Positions 1 through 7,331 of a stretch of 42,130 nucleotides of DNA are shown here, one piece after another. Within the stretch, counting starts at the first letter, position 1; each line of letters starts with the position of its first letter. This DNA comes from a virus. The notes beneath the pieces are model-generated. The model did not search any database and had not been told where the DNA came from. It was given only the letters and a program-made list of their open reading frames with translations. Location: IMG/VR virus record IMGVR_UViG_3300021425_000067, positions 1 to 42,130 of that record; one strand, 5' to 3'. The translations under genes were made by a program, and so were the position numbers.

Positions 1-127
1 CAACTAGAAACATGGCTTACGTATCAACGACACTGGTGTGAACATAAACCTAGCATTACTGTGTCAGTTCGTGACCATGAATGGGTATCTGTAGGTGCAT
101 TTGTGTATGAGCATTTTGACGAGATGT
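1..127. repeat. Terminal overlap, left copy (circular genome closure)
   Basis: Bases 5-127 are identical to 42008-42130, and bases 1-4 align to 42004-42007 with two differences (positions 3 and 4). Both differences are silent: CAA/CAG (Gln) and CTA/TTA (Leu) inside nrdJ. Joining the ends makes one uninterrupted reading frame, so this is redundancy of a circular assembly or a circularly permuted genome, not a biological long terminal repeat. The length of 127 equals a common maximum assembler k-mer (inference). Confidence 0.9.
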
Positions 128-339
128 CAGGTGTGTCGTTTTTGCCACACTCAGATCATACCTATCAGCAAGCACCTTATCAGGATTGTGGAGCAACAGA
201 CTATCACGAGTTGCTAGAGCTTATGCCTACGGAGATTGATTGGTCTAAACTTTCTGACTACGAACAAGAGGACAATACAGCAGGTATGCAGACAATGGCA
301 TGTTCTGGTGACTCATGCGAAATCGTAGACTTGACGTAG
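1..339 (+). CDS. nrdJ: Adenosylcobalamin-dependent ribonucleotide reductase, C-terminal part (continues from 40444)
   Basis: This is the last 113 residues of the class II (B12-dependent) ribonucleoside triphosphate reductase whose start is at 40444. The frame is open from base 1 and joins the right end exactly, giving a protein of 632 residues. The tail ends with a CSGDSC cysteine pair (Cys621 and Cys626 of the joined protein), matching the mobile C-terminal dithiol that re-reduces the active site in monomeric class II enzymes. A glutaredoxin gene lies about 150 bp downstream and is a plausible electron donor for this pair. The gene overlaps the next one by 25 bp. Confidence 0.93.
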   Translation, partial: QLETWLTYQRHWCEHKPSITVSVRDHEWVSVGAFVYEHFDEMSGVSFLPHSDHTYQQAPYQDCGATDYHELLELMPTEIDWSKLSDYEQEDNTAGMQTMACSGDSCEIVDLT

Positions 340-515
340 GTCAAATACCTTCGCCCTGTGTAAAGGTTTGTCGTCTAGATGATGATGGCTTTTGCATAGG
401 GTGCAAGAGGTCTACCGACGAAATAAGAGACTGGATGATAATGTCAGAGTATGAACAGAAGAAACTGTTGCATGAATTAATGTGGAGAAAAGATGTACGT
501 GATAATCACTCGTGA
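315..515 (+). CDS. DUF1289 family small Cys-rich protein
   Basis: This 66-residue protein has the DUF1289 pattern SPCVKVC, then an acidic stretch, CIGCKR, DEI, and W-x3-MSEYEQ. The four cysteines (C-x3-C and C-x2-C) suggest a small metal-binding fold. The family is common as short proteins in Proteobacteria and turns up in phages; its function is unknown. It overlaps nrdJ by 25 bp and glutaredoxin by 23 bp, so it is probably translated by coupling within the nucleotide-metabolism run. A role next to reductase and glutaredoxin, such as redox or metal handling, is only a guess from position. Confidence 0.82.
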   Translation: MRNRRLDVGQIPSPCVKVCRLDDDGFCIGCKRSTDEIRDWMIMSEYEQKKLLHELMWRKDVRDNHS

Positions 516-738
516 TCAGTGTAACTTTTGTGATGATGCCAAAGCCTTGTTAAAAGGAAATGGATTACCATATACAGAATACAACATACAATCTAAAAGT
601 AGCAGTTGGTTGTTGTATCTACTTAAGAGGTCTAGCATAACAACTGTTCCTCAAATCTTTAACCCGAAAGGTACTCATGTAGGTGGGTACACAGAATTGA
701 AAGAGTGGCTAGATGACAAAGGTAAGAAAGAGTTTTAA
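493..738 (+). CDS. grx: Glutaredoxin
   Basis: This is an 81-residue thioredoxin-fold protein with the dithiol active site CNFC at residues 10-13, the cis-proline segment TTVPQIF and the GGYTEL glutathione-binding turn, all in glutaredoxin order and at normal family length. The start has GGAGA six bases upstream. It follows the reductase and DUF1289 genes with overlaps, so its likely job is to reduce the C-terminal cysteine pair of NrdJ during deoxyribonucleotide synthesis in the host cytoplasm. Phage-borne Grx next to RNR is well known. It overlaps the next gene by 26 bp. Confidence 0.93.
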   Translation: MYVIITRDQCNFCDDAKALLKGNGLPYTEYNIQSKSSSWLLYLLKRSSITTVPQIFNPKGTHVGGYTELKEWLDDKGKKEF

Positions 739-1165
739 TAGGGCTTTATATGAGGCTTATGATGAACCTGCTAAAGATGCATTGGTGTCGTTACTCAAAA
801 GTAAGGGACATACGATTGTAAACACTGAAGAGGATTACTACGTTGATGTCGTATCTCAAAAGGATGGCTACACTTATTTTAACGAGGCAGAGGTTAAGGT
901 AGCTTGGGATGGGGACTGGCCTACCCACTGGTCTGAAATACGCATCCCTGAACGCAAACAGAGGCTCCTAGACAAGTACGAGGGAAAGAATGGTGTTCTT
1001 AACTTTTATGTATTTCGTAAAGACCTACAACAGGCGTGGCGTATCAAGGATACACTACTAACCCAAGAAAGTTTAGGTACAGCAAAAGGTAGGTACATTC
1101 GTAAAGGTGAGCAGTTCTTTCATATCCCATTTACATCAGCGGAGCTAGTACAACTGAATGGATGA
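713..1165 (+). CDS. Putative PD-(D/E)XK-fold nuclease-like protein
   Basis: This 150-residue protein is of an unrecognised family. Residues 40-65 contain a pattern like the restriction-endonuclease fold: Asp45 in a hydrophobic strand (YYVDVV), then Glu60-Val61-Lys62 (EAEVK), followed by a basic helix (IPERKQRLLD) and another hydrophobic strand (LNFYVF). That D...ExK spacing is typical of nuclease cores but also occurs by chance. It overlaps both neighbours (Grx by 26 bp, PhoH by 8 bp), so it is part of the same transcript. I am sure it is a gene but unsure that it is a nuclease. Confidence 0.75.
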   Translation: MTKVRKSFNRALYEAYDEPAKDALVSLLKSKGHTIVNTEEDYYVDVVSQKDGYTYFNEAEVKVAWDGDWPTHWSEIRIPERKQRLLDKYEGKNGVLNFYVFRKDLQQAWRIKDTLLTQESLGTAKGRYIRKGEQFFHIPFTSAELVQLNG

Positions 1166-1862
1166 TTTTCCCGAAAAACCTAAACGTACCCGACGAAAAA
1201 CAACATACAAGGGTGCTGCAGCTAAGAAGGTTTCTGGTATAGTACCCAAAACAGAAAAACAAAAGGAGTTACTAGATGCACTTAAAGCATCATCTCAGGT
1301 CTTTATTCTTGGCCCTGCAGGTACTGGGAAAACATATGTTACTGCGACTTATGCTGCCGACCTCTACACGACGAAAGAGATTGATAAAATCGTCATCACA
1401 AGACCTCACGTTGCCGTAGGTAAAGAGTTAGGTTTTCTTAAGGGTGATCTACAGGAAAAGACAATGCCTTGGGCATTACCTGTATTAGACGTACTAGAGA
1501 AACACTTAGGTAAGGGGGCAGTGGAAACTGGCATAAAGAATGGAAACATTGAAATGGCACCTCTTGCACTTATGCGTGGGCGTAGCTTCGATAATGCCTT
1601 TATAATTGTCGATGAAACACAGAATATAACGACACATGAACTTAAGATGCTCTTGACAAGGGTAGGGGAAGACACCACTATAGTACTTAATGGTGATATA
1701 CAACAGTCAGACCTAAAGGAAGCTGATGGCCTGTCTAAAGTTATTCACCTAGCAAAGAAGCATATGTTGCCTGTACCAATCATTGAGTTTGGTGTAGACG
1801 ACATTATACGATCCGACATCTGCGCACAGTGGGTGAAAGTCTTTATGAAGGAGAACCTATGA
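1158..1862 (+). CDS. phoH: PhoH-like ATPase
   Basis: This 234-residue PhoH-family protein has a Walker A motif GPAGTGKT at residues 52-59, the RPHVAVGKELGFLKGDL segment after it, and Walker B IIVDETQN near residue 150, followed by LTRVGEDT and LNGDIQQSD. All are PhoH hallmarks. The first 30 residues are a basic, probably disordered extension. PhoH homologues are very common in marine phages; proposed roles in phosphate stress or RNA metabolism are not settled. The start overlaps the upstream gene by 8 bp, and the stop overlaps the next start as ATGA. Confidence 0.93.
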   Translation: MDDFPEKPKRTRRKTTYKGAAAKKVSGIVPKTEKQKELLDALKASSQVFILGPAGTGKTYVTATYAADLYTTKEIDKIVITRPHVAVGKELGFLKGDLQEKTMPWALPVLDVLEKHLGKGAVETGIKNGNIEMAPLALMRGRSFDNAFIIVDETQNITTHELKMLLTRVGEDTTIVLNGDIQQSDLKEADGLSKVIHLAKKHMLPVPIIEFGVDDIIRSDICAQWVKVFMKENL

Positions 1863-2143
1863 ATGAATGGAGCGAAGCACCAATGATAACGCCAATGTCC
1901 CTAGAGGAACGACAACGATCCAAAGAACGTGATAACGTAAATAACCCTGCACACTATGGTACTGGTGCTATTGAGTGTATTGAGTACATCAAGGACTTTC
2001 TGACAAATGAAGAACTGATAGGATACTATCGTGGGAATGTAGCAAAGTATTTACACCGATGGCGATACAAGAATGGTGTAGAAGACCTTAAGAAAGCCCG
2101 ATGGTATCTAGAAGCATTAATACAACAACAGGAGCGTAAATGA
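1859..2143 (+). CDS. DUF3310 family protein (SaV-like)
   Basis: This 94-residue protein carries the DUF3310 core NPAHYGTGAIECIEYI, then LIGYYRGNVAKYLHRW and GVEDLKKARWYLE. The family is widespread in phages and sometimes annotated as a nucleotide kinase; its true activity is uncertain. An upstream in-frame start at 1829 exists, but ATG 1859 has AAGGAG six bases ahead and overlaps the PhoH stop as ATGA, so I chose 1859. The next gene again starts with an ATGA overlap. Confidence 0.88.
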   Translation: MNEWSEAPMITPMSLEERQRSKERDNVNNPAHYGTGAIECIEYIKDFLTNEELIGYYRGNVAKYLHRWRYKNGVEDLKKARWYLEALIQQQERK

Positions 2144-2286
2144 GTGTAGTAGAGGGCGTGTTGGTAATTAGCCTATTAGCCAATGCATATTGCCTACGTA
2201 AGATTACAAAGGCAGAGGCTGACATAGAAATGCTGTATGAAGGTACAGCCATGTGTATGACCAAACTAGGTCTATCCGAAGAGTAG
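2140..2286 (+). CDS. Small single-membrane-segment protein
   Basis: This 48-residue ORF starts on the ATGA overlap with the DUF3310 stop. Its N-terminus (MSVVEGVLVISLLANAY) is hydrophobic enough for one membrane segment; the remainder is charged. I do not recognise the family. Coupling to the upstream gene, and the terminator that follows within 10 bp, support it as the last gene of the rightward array. Confidence 0.65.
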   Translation: MSVVEGVLVISLLANAYCLRKITKAEADIEMLYEGTAMCMTKLGLSEE

Positions 2287-2290
2287 ATAC

Positions 2291-2331
2291 AAAAAGACCC
2301 CTGAGTCCAACTAAGGATTCAGGGGTTTAGT
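2291..2331. terminator. Bidirectional rho-independent terminator between convergent arrays
   Basis: A 12-bp stem (ACCCCTGAGTCC at 2297-2308 with GGATTCAGGGGT at 2315-2326, one G-T pair) encloses a 6-base loop. It is flanked by A5 on the left and T-rich sequence (TTTAGTTTTTT) on the right. It therefore works in both directions, ending the rightward array at 2286 and the leftward late array at 2352. Confidence 0.88.
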
Positions 2332-2351
2332 TTTTTGCAATGTTTATTTAT

Positions 2352-2684
2352 TTATTCTTTACGTCTGAATAACTTTATCAAACCTCTACCTATCTCTGAG
2401 GGGCTAGGAGCAAGCCACCCAAGGATCAAAAGCAATAATAGCAGTGGGTCTATCTCAGATATGTTTGTCGTACTGGTGGACTGGTCTATGGTGTCTACAG
2501 GCCCATCTGGTTTAGCTACAGGTCTAATACTACGATCAATGCTTGTGTTTACACCTTGATTGTTCTCTGCACCCACTTGAGTGTTAGCAGCTACATTAGT
2601 CCCACCAGTAGGAATTAGTGATGTTAGACCACAACTACTTAACGTTGACGTTAGTAGAGCTACGATTATCAGCCGACTTACCAT
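2352..2684 (-). CDS. Candidate unimolecular spanin (lipoprotein with C-terminal membrane segment)
   Basis: This 110-residue protein has a lipoprotein signal (basic start, hydrophobic core, lipobox LSSC with Cys18). A polar, proline- and threonine-rich middle follows, then a hydrophobic segment at about 79-93 (DPLLLLLLILGWLA) and a short basic tail ending RRKE. An outer-membrane lipid anchor plus an inner-membrane C-terminal helix is the architecture of u-spanins such as T1 gp11, which fuse the two membranes at the end of lysis. It is the last gene of the late array and overlaps the holin candidate by 50 bp, as lysis genes often do. Without homology evidence this stays an architecture-based call. 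Confidence 0.62.
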   Translation of the reverse strand: MVSRLIIVALLTSTLSSCGLTSLIPTGGTNVAANTQVGAENNQGVNTSIDRSIRPVAKPDGPVDTIDQSTSTTNISEIDPLLLLLLILGWLAPSPSEIGRGLIKLFRRKE

Positions 2685-2871
2685 TTACATATATCCCAAA
2701 GAAACCTGCTCCCGCACCTACGATAACCGACACAAACCCTGCTTGAGCATTTGTAGGGTCAGGTAAGTCCATAAACCATGTTGTCGTTTTATAGAAAGCA
2801 AAACCATAGAGTGTAATTATCATTCTAGGCCATATACGCCACTTATCTAGCCACTCTGGTGTTATAGACAT
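2635..2871 (-). CDS. Small membrane protein, holin candidate
   Basis: This 78-residue protein has two probable membrane segments: about residues 14-32 (PRMIITLYGFAFYKTTTWFM) and about 46-62 (GFVSVIVGAGAGFFGIYV). A LPDPTNAQ turn lies between them and the tail is polar. Similar short proteins are common in marine phage lysis regions. I start it at ATG 2871, with AAGGA nine bases upstream; the TTG at 2880 would leave no space for ribosome binding. It lies between the endolysin and the spanin candidate, which favours a holin role; membrane topology alone cannot prove this. Confidence 0.65.
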   Translation of the reverse strand: MSITPEWLDKWRIWPRMIITLYGFAFYKTTTWFMDLPDPTNAQAGFVSVIVGAGAGFFGIYVNGKSADNRSSTNVNVK

Positions 2872-2956
2872 TCTCAGCAATCCTTTTACTTCTGGTAATA
2901 ATTAGTATCTTACCATCCTTATCGTAGACATGATACTTATCACCAATTCTTATCAT
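2843..2956 (-). CDS. 37-residue hypothetical protein, translationally coupled
   Basis: This short ORF begins on an ATGA overlap with the stop of the gene at 2953-3411 and runs 29 bp into the holin candidate. It encodes MIRIGDKYHVYDKDGK, then a basic second half. No family is recognised. The exact start-stop overlap and the tight packing support translation. It might simply serve to carry ribosomes to the holin start. Confidence 0.5.
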   Translation of the reverse strand: MIRIGDKYHVYDKDGKILIITRSKRIAENVYNTRVAR

Positions 2957-3411
2957 CTATTTGCATAAACTATAGCAGCTAACCCAGCAAAGAATATTAA
3001 CAACAACAAACCAGTAAGTGACCAAGTGATAATAGCTTCTTGTATCTCAGCTTTACGATACTCTTGATCTTTCTTTTGCTTTCTGATCTTTGCTTCTGTA
3101 CGCACTAATTCATCCCATGCTGATGGCCCATAGACGAAAGATATATGCTGGCGTAGCTCTTCACGCATGGCATCTGCCTTACGCTTTGCATTCCAAACTT
3201 CTAGAGCTTCAGCTTCTACAGAACCACCTAATGATTTCCACCAAGGTGGGTTATTAGCTTGTTTTTCTGCCTGACCTAAGTCTGACATAGCACCTGCCCA
3301 TTGGGATAACTGACCGTGCATATCTTGCAAGTCTTTCCCTACGGCAATGCCCTTCTTGATAGCATTAAAGGCGACTGTTGCGCCGCCAATAATAGTAACT
3401 GGGTCTAACAT
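2953..3411 (-). CDS. Membrane-anchored coiled protein of the lysis/virion-end region
   Basis: This 152-residue protein starts with a glycine/alanine-rich stretch (LDPVTIIGGATVAFNAIKKG), continues through a charged, probably coiled-coil middle with many Lys, Glu and Gln, and ends in one strong membrane segment at about 128-149 (WSLTGLLLLIFFAGLAAIVY). Proteins with this shape occur in marine phages beside lysis genes, but I know no proven function. It could be an accessory lysis protein or a minor virion protein. It sits between small membrane genes and the holin candidate. Confidence 0.7.
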   Translation of the reverse strand: MLDPVTIIGGATVAFNAIKKGIAVGKDLQDMHGQLSQWAGAMSDLGQAEKQANNPPWWKSLGGSVEAEALEVWNAKRKADAMREELRQHISFVYGPSAWDELVRTEAKIRKQKKDQEYRKAEIQEAIITWSLTGLLLLIFFAGLAAIVYANR

Positions 3412-3422
3412 TTACCATCCCT

Positions 3423-3563
3423 CTATTTTGCAAAAGCATCATTAAGAAGGATAATCTCTAGTTTTTGTACCTGTAAAGTTAGCTCATGGGTCGTACTTAT
3501 ATTCCAGCCCAATAAGCCTACGAGTGCTGCAAACAACACTCCAACCAAGGCTTTACTATCCAT
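3423..3563 (-). CDS. 46-residue membrane protein
   Basis: The ATG at 3563 directly follows the TAA of the upstream gene. The product has an N-terminal membrane helix (ALVGVLFAALVGLLGW) and a short amphipathic tail (ELTLQVQKLEIILL). No family is recognised. Given its neighbours it may take part in lysis, for example as an antiholin or spanin partner; this is inference from position. Confidence 0.62.
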   Translation of the reverse strand: MDSKALVGVLFAALVGLLGWNISTTHELTLQVQKLEIILLNDAFAK

Positions 3564-3794
3564 TTATCTTTCTCGCAGTGATTGTTCTATACTGTCGAGT
3601 TTTAGGAATATTGCTTTGATTGTTTCTTTCATCTCTTTCATCTCACGATCATATGAGACTTTAGATGATTCTAGTTGAGATTTAAGTACGGCTATTTCTG
3701 TCTCGTGTTTATTACATCGGGAAAACAGATGCCATACGACGACTATAACAGGTGCAACAAGCCATTGCATAATTAAGTCTACCATCTCGTACAT
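3564..3794 (-). CDS. Membrane helix plus coiled coil protein (i-spanin-like or holin accessory)
   Basis: This 76-residue protein has one membrane segment at about residues 5-24 (VDLIMQWLVAPVIVVVWHLF) followed by a continuous heptad-rich helix (EIAVLKSQLESSKVSYDREM and on). An N-terminal inner-membrane helix with a periplasmic coiled coil is the i-spanin layout, but the same shape is found in other short phage membrane proteins. It lies 2 bp downstream of the endolysin gene and abuts the next gene, so it is clearly in the lysis cassette. Confidence 0.68.
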   Translation of the reverse strand: MYEMVDLIMQWLVAPVIVVVWHLFSRCNKHETEIAVLKSQLESSKVSYDREMKEMKETIKAIFLKLDSIEQSLRER

Positions 3795-3796
3795 GA

Positions 3797-4243
3797 CTAT
3801 AGAACCTCGAAATGCGGGGCATCAATGAAGGGTCTACGACCAGCAGAGCGACGAACGTCAATGTATTCATTCATCAGGTCTTCTGCAGTTCCATCCCAGT
3901 CGTTTAATGCCTTGTGCCATGCAGCACCCCAGCGTAGTGTCACTCCTAGTTCTTTAGCAGCTTTGAGCATTGCATCTGCAATCTCGTCATACAAGTTTAG
4001 TTCCCAACGGATGCCATCACAGTAGGCTGCAAGGTCTACAGCTTTACCTTCTAGATGCTTAGATTTCATCGTCTGTGATGCACCTTTAGCAACTAGGGCT
4101 TCTTGCTCCTGAACAGTTCGTAGACCACAGATCACAGAGAAGTCCTGCTCAGAGATTTCAATAGCTCTTTCAACAACTGCGACTAGCCGTGGGTCAACGC
4201 CCTGTAGTTTTTCTTTACTTCGATTACCTAAGACATATCCCAT
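3797..4243 (-). CDS. Endolysin, M15-family L-alanyl-D-glutamate/D-Ala-type endopeptidase
   Basis: This 148-residue protein belongs to the VanY/T5-endolysin-like M15 metallopeptidases. Zinc ligands are visible in SKHLEGKAVD (H-x6-D) and in the C-terminal DAPHFEV (H). The catalytic acid is expected just before that final histidine. It cleaves peptide crosslinks of peptidoglycan. It has no signal peptide, so it would need the holin to reach the wall. Single-domain length is normal for this family. It heads the lysis cassette, directly after the lipoprotein gene. Confidence 0.9.
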   Translation of the reverse strand: MGYVLGNRSKEKLQGVDPRLVAVVERAIEISEQDFSVICGLRTVQEQEALVAKGASQTMKSKHLEGKAVDLAAYCDGIRWELNLYDEIADAMLKAAKELGVTLRWGAAWHKALNDWDGTAEDLMNEYIDVRRSAGRRPFIDAPHFEVL

Positions 4244-4258
4244 TGTTTTTCTCCAGCT

Positions 4259-4774
4259 TTACTCACAGGTATAAGTCGCATCAGATACACAGATAGTGGT
4301 GTTATTGACTACTTCTGGGTTGACGATAGTAGCTTCAGCAATACCAGCCATAGTGTCATTAGTGTGTGTAGCTACAGTAGTGTCATTGTTAGAGTTATTG
4401 ATAGCTACATCTTTATTGTTGTTACTGTTATTAATAGCTATATCTTTTTGTACTTCAGCAGCATAAACTGTAGCACCAATTTGACCGACACCAACAAGGG
4501 TATTACCTAGTGCTGGCATGATAGTCTTAGCTAAGTCTACAGCACGGTCACCACCTGTACGTGGGGGTGCGGCATTGTATTGACCATTCTGTTGCATAAG
4601 TAAGGCAGCAGCTACTACACCACCTTCACCTTGTTTAGCAATTTCAGCTATAGCCTCTAGTCGTTTTTGTTCAGCATGAGACTTACTCCACTGATAGTCT
4701 GTGTTCATAGCTACATCGTTCTTAGATGAGCAAGCCGCCAATGCTAGGGCTGGGATTAGGATTAGGTGTTTCAT
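4259..4774 (-). CDS. Phage lipoprotein of unknown role
   Basis: I start this gene at ATG 4774, where AAGGAG lies upstream; a longer frame to 4804 is open but lacks support. The 171-residue product opens with a lipoprotein signal (MKHLILIPALALAAC, lipobox LAAC, then SSKND). Its middle is helical and alanine-rich. Residues about 120-150 hold the repeats DIAINNSNNNK and DVAINNSNND, followed by a Thr/Val-rich end with two cysteines. Possible roles are superinfection exclusion, a lysis aid, or an envelope protein made late. No family is recognised with confidence. Confidence 0.7.
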   Translation of the reverse strand: MKHLILIPALALAACSSKNDVAMNTDYQWSKSHAEQKRLEAIAEIAKQGEGGVVAAALLMQQNGQYNAAPPRTGGDRAVDLAKTIMPALGNTLVGVGQIGATVYAAEVQKDIAINNSNNNKDVAINNSNNDTTVATHTNDTMAGIAEATIVNPEVVNNTTICVSDATYTCE

Positions 4775-4785
4775 TCGGGTTCTCC

Positions 4786-5196
4786 TTAAGGTTTGGTGGG
4801 CCAATCACTATCTGACAAATTAGGCCAGTTTGCGTGTGTAGTAATATCACGAAGAGCTTGACGGTAGGTAGTCATCTCTGCCGACATTGTAACATCTGAC
4901 AAAGCAAAGTAATCTGTTTCAGCTAACAACTCATTACGTTTTGTACGCATGGATATTACCGATGAATGTTCATTGTTTAAAGAAAAAGAACTTCCATCAT
5001 AGCAATACAAGTTTGGTTTAACACTTGAAGGAATATCATTTACGCCCTCATAAATGTTAGAGTTTGATGTTGTTACTTCTGGAAAGTAACAGTCCACAGG
5101 TTCTCCAATATAAGTTTGCGTATCGTTCTGTGTAATAACCGTTTCGTCATCAGTGATGTAAACAATTACGTTATTTTCTCTAGTAATTATTTTCAT
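4786..5196 (-). CDS. Tail fibre assembly chaperone-like protein (Phage_tail_APC type), copy 1
   Basis: This 136-residue protein has a C-terminal domain of about 55 residues matching phage tail assembly chaperone-like proteins: RTKRNELLAETDYFALSDV, TTYRQALRDI, and the terminal WPTKP. The N-terminal half is beta-rich and variable. Such proteins usually follow a fibre gene and help fold or attach its product. Here it lies 5 bp downstream of the 708-residue fibre gene. A second, shorter member with the same ITWPTKP ending lies at 21153-21392 beside another fibre-like gene. Confidence 0.8.
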   Translation of the reverse strand: MKIITRENNVIVYITDDETVITQNDTQTYIGEPVDCYFPEVTTSNSNIYEGVNDIPSSVKPNLYCYDGSSFSLNNEHSSVISMRTKRNELLAETDYFALSDVTMSAEMTTYRQALRDITTHANWPNLSDSDWPTKP

Positions 5197-5201
5197 TATG
5201 C

Positions 5202-7328
5202 TTACCCCCCTGTCATAGCTATTTCTGTAGTTGAAATTGAGTATCCAAGTTGTTTACCCCCACTAGTCTGCGAAACTGTTGCACCATTTGCATAGTAAGG
5301 ATAACCAGCAGTCAGGCTAGAATGAACATTAGAAACACCACCAGTGATAGCTACATCTACAGATGCATCAGCCGATACAGTCGCTTGAGCAACACCTATA
5401 CAACTTATGTCTGTAGGTATATTCCAAGTATGCACATTTGCATTAGCACCATCCCAAGAGATAATCAGGTTGTCCTCATTGTTCCCCTCTGGATTAACAG
5501 CAACACAGGTATCGTCAGCAAAGCCTGTAGATGGAGCAAAACTATATACTTTTGATTTAACTGGGTTATGGGGAATAGTCATGTCAAATACGGTATACAT
5601 ATCAACACCCCTATTAGTAGCATTTCTTGACTGAGGAACTACTAACTGTTTCATATTTGACGAGTAGAAAAGTTGCTTATCACGGATGGCACCAATACTA
5701 CCAATCTCATTAGTAACTCCCATACTTATACGAGTAACTATTCTTGGAATATAACCATCGCTACTATCATCCGAACCATTCGCAAAACCAACTAGATCAG
5801 TATTCATATAGCTTCCATTAACACCATAGTTGTATTTTAACGCATAGTTGACGCCATCTAGCTCAACAAATTCTGAGTAATATTGGTCACGATAAACTGT
5901 AGATGCACCTGTTCCAAAGTCAAAATCTTCAATTATGTTAAAGCCTTCTAAACTTAAAGTTGTTCCGCTGTAACTAAAGAAAAGGCCTCTTGATTGCATA
6001 CTAGTTGAAGTGCTTTCATTCGTAGCTAACGCAACAAATCTGTCAGACGTACTATCATAAAACGCACCAAAGGTATAAGTATAGCCTATATTAGAACCAG
6101 ACCCAACAGTTAGGGTTGTGCCACTTATCGATACCAAATAACCAAAGTTACCAGCTGTACCAGAGTCCTGAGTTACAACAAATAAAGTATCTTTATCTGA
6201 GTTTAAGGCGAATGCAGTATTATAGGTGTCAGCAGTACTAGTCTCAACTACGCTAGTTGTACCTACGCTAACAGTTGTGCCAGTACCAGTTAGTCGGGCT
6301 ACGACAACTTCTTCCCTATTTCTAAATATTGCAACAAGCCCATCGCCTGTATCAACAATACCGTCTACATAGTTACCGACTGAAGCACCAGTTGTAAAAA
6401 CAAAAGTTTTGGTGCCAGCAGTTACTGTACCACCAGATACTGTAAATGCTTGTGCATAGATGTTGTTAGACGAACCAGTGTCAGACCCTACAAGTACAAA
6501 CCTAGAACCGTTTGTGTCCCATACCACTCTATAATTAGCTGATGTACTAAAACTTATCCCTGCGTTTACTGTACTGTCTGTCGTACTGTGAGCAAAAGTC
6601 TTACCCACTTTACCATCATTACGCATATATACTGGATCACCAGCGGTGAGTGCTTCGTAAGCTGTGGCCCCAAAGGAACCACCACCAGCAGCAGCATCCA
6701 CAAAGCTAACCGTTCCAGAGCCGTTAGTTTGCATAACTTGACCACTTGTGCCGTCAGAAGTTGGCAAAGTAAATGTGTTAGTGAAACCTTGTAGGTTAGC
6801 ATCATAGGCTAATACGTCTGTACCAATCGCAACACCAAGATTAGTACGAGCGGTGGCTGCATTAGCAACATCGGACAGATTATCAGCAGCAATCAACGCA
6901 CCACTTGCATCCAGAGCAGCAGTAATCCAAGCACTGTTGCTATAAATCTTTAATTGATCTGTTGTGGTGTTATAATAGATAGCACCTTCCTGTAAGGGGT
7001 TTCCATCATTATCCAGTGTAGGGTCAGATGCCTTAGACCCAAGCATAATAGCACCAATCTGAGAAACATAGGTTTCTGATGCAGCAGCATTAGTCTCAGA
7101 AGTTGCAGCATTAGTCTCAGAGGTAGCAGCAGCGGCAGCACTAGCAGCAGCGTTAGTCTCAGAAGTGGCTGTAGCAGTTTCTGCCAGTTCTACAGCATCA
7201 CCTAGTGCATCTAGTTCTGTTCCGAATGTATCTAATGCCCCTAGAAAGGCATCAGCTTCTGTGGCAAAGTCGTCTGGTCTGGATCGACTAGGAGGTGTTG
7301 GTAGTGGTGTTACTGGAGGAATAGCCAT
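5202..7328 (-). CDS. Tail fibre / receptor-binding protein
   Basis: This 708-residue protein has a proline-rich start (IPPVTPLPTPPSRSRPDDF), a helical segment, then a low-complexity Ser-Glu-Thr-Asn-Ala repeat (three to four SETNAA units, residues about 58-85) typical of trimeric fibre shafts. A short domain with IYYNTTTDQLKIYSNSAWI (residues about 115-135) is common in phage fibres. The rest is a long Ser/Thr/Gly-rich beta region that may form propeller-like repeats and ends in GYSISTTEIAMTGG. It probably makes the receptor contact. Its chaperone-like partner follows immediately. Confidence 0.82.
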   Translation of the reverse strand: MAIPPVTPLPTPPSRSRPDDFATEADAFLGALDTFGTELDALGDAVELAETATATSETNAAASAAAAATSETNAATSETNAAASETYVSQIGAIMLGSKASDPTLDNDGNPLQEGAIYYNTTTDQLKIYSNSAWITAALDASGALIAADNLSDVANAATARTNLGVAIGTDVLAYDANLQGFTNTFTLPTSDGTSGQVMQTNGSGTVSFVDAAAGGGSFGATAYEALTAGDPVYMRNDGKVGKTFAHSTTDSTVNAGISFSTSANYRVVWDTNGSRFVLVGSDTGSSNNIYAQAFTVSGGTVTAGTKTFVFTTGASVGNYVDGIVDTGDGLVAIFRNREEVVVARLTGTGTTVSVGTTSVVETSTADTYNTAFALNSDKDTLFVVTQDSGTAGNFGYLVSISGTTLTVGSGSNIGYTYTFGAFYDSTSDRFVALATNESTSTSMQSRGLFFSYSGTTLSLEGFNIIEDFDFGTGASTVYRDQYYSEFVELDGVNYALKYNYGVNGSYMNTDLVGFANGSDDSSDGYIPRIVTRISMGVTNEIGSIGAIRDKQLFYSSNMKQLVVPQSRNATNRGVDMYTVFDMTIPHNPVKSKVYSFAPSTGFADDTCVAVNPEGNNEDNLIISWDGANANVHTWNIPTDISCIGVAQATVSADASVDVAITGGVSNVHSSLTAGYPYYANGATVSQTSGGKQLGYSISTTEIAMTGG

Positions 7329-7331
7329 GTC

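Noticed and set aside
1-127. Biological direct terminal repeat of the virion DNA
   Set aside because: It lies within nrdJ, is only 127 bp with silent differences, and joins into an intact gene, so assembly circularity explains it.
1406-1703. Minus-strand frames of 90 and 65 codons inside phoH
   Set aside because: Antisense shadow frames without ribosome-binding sites inside a well-supported gene.
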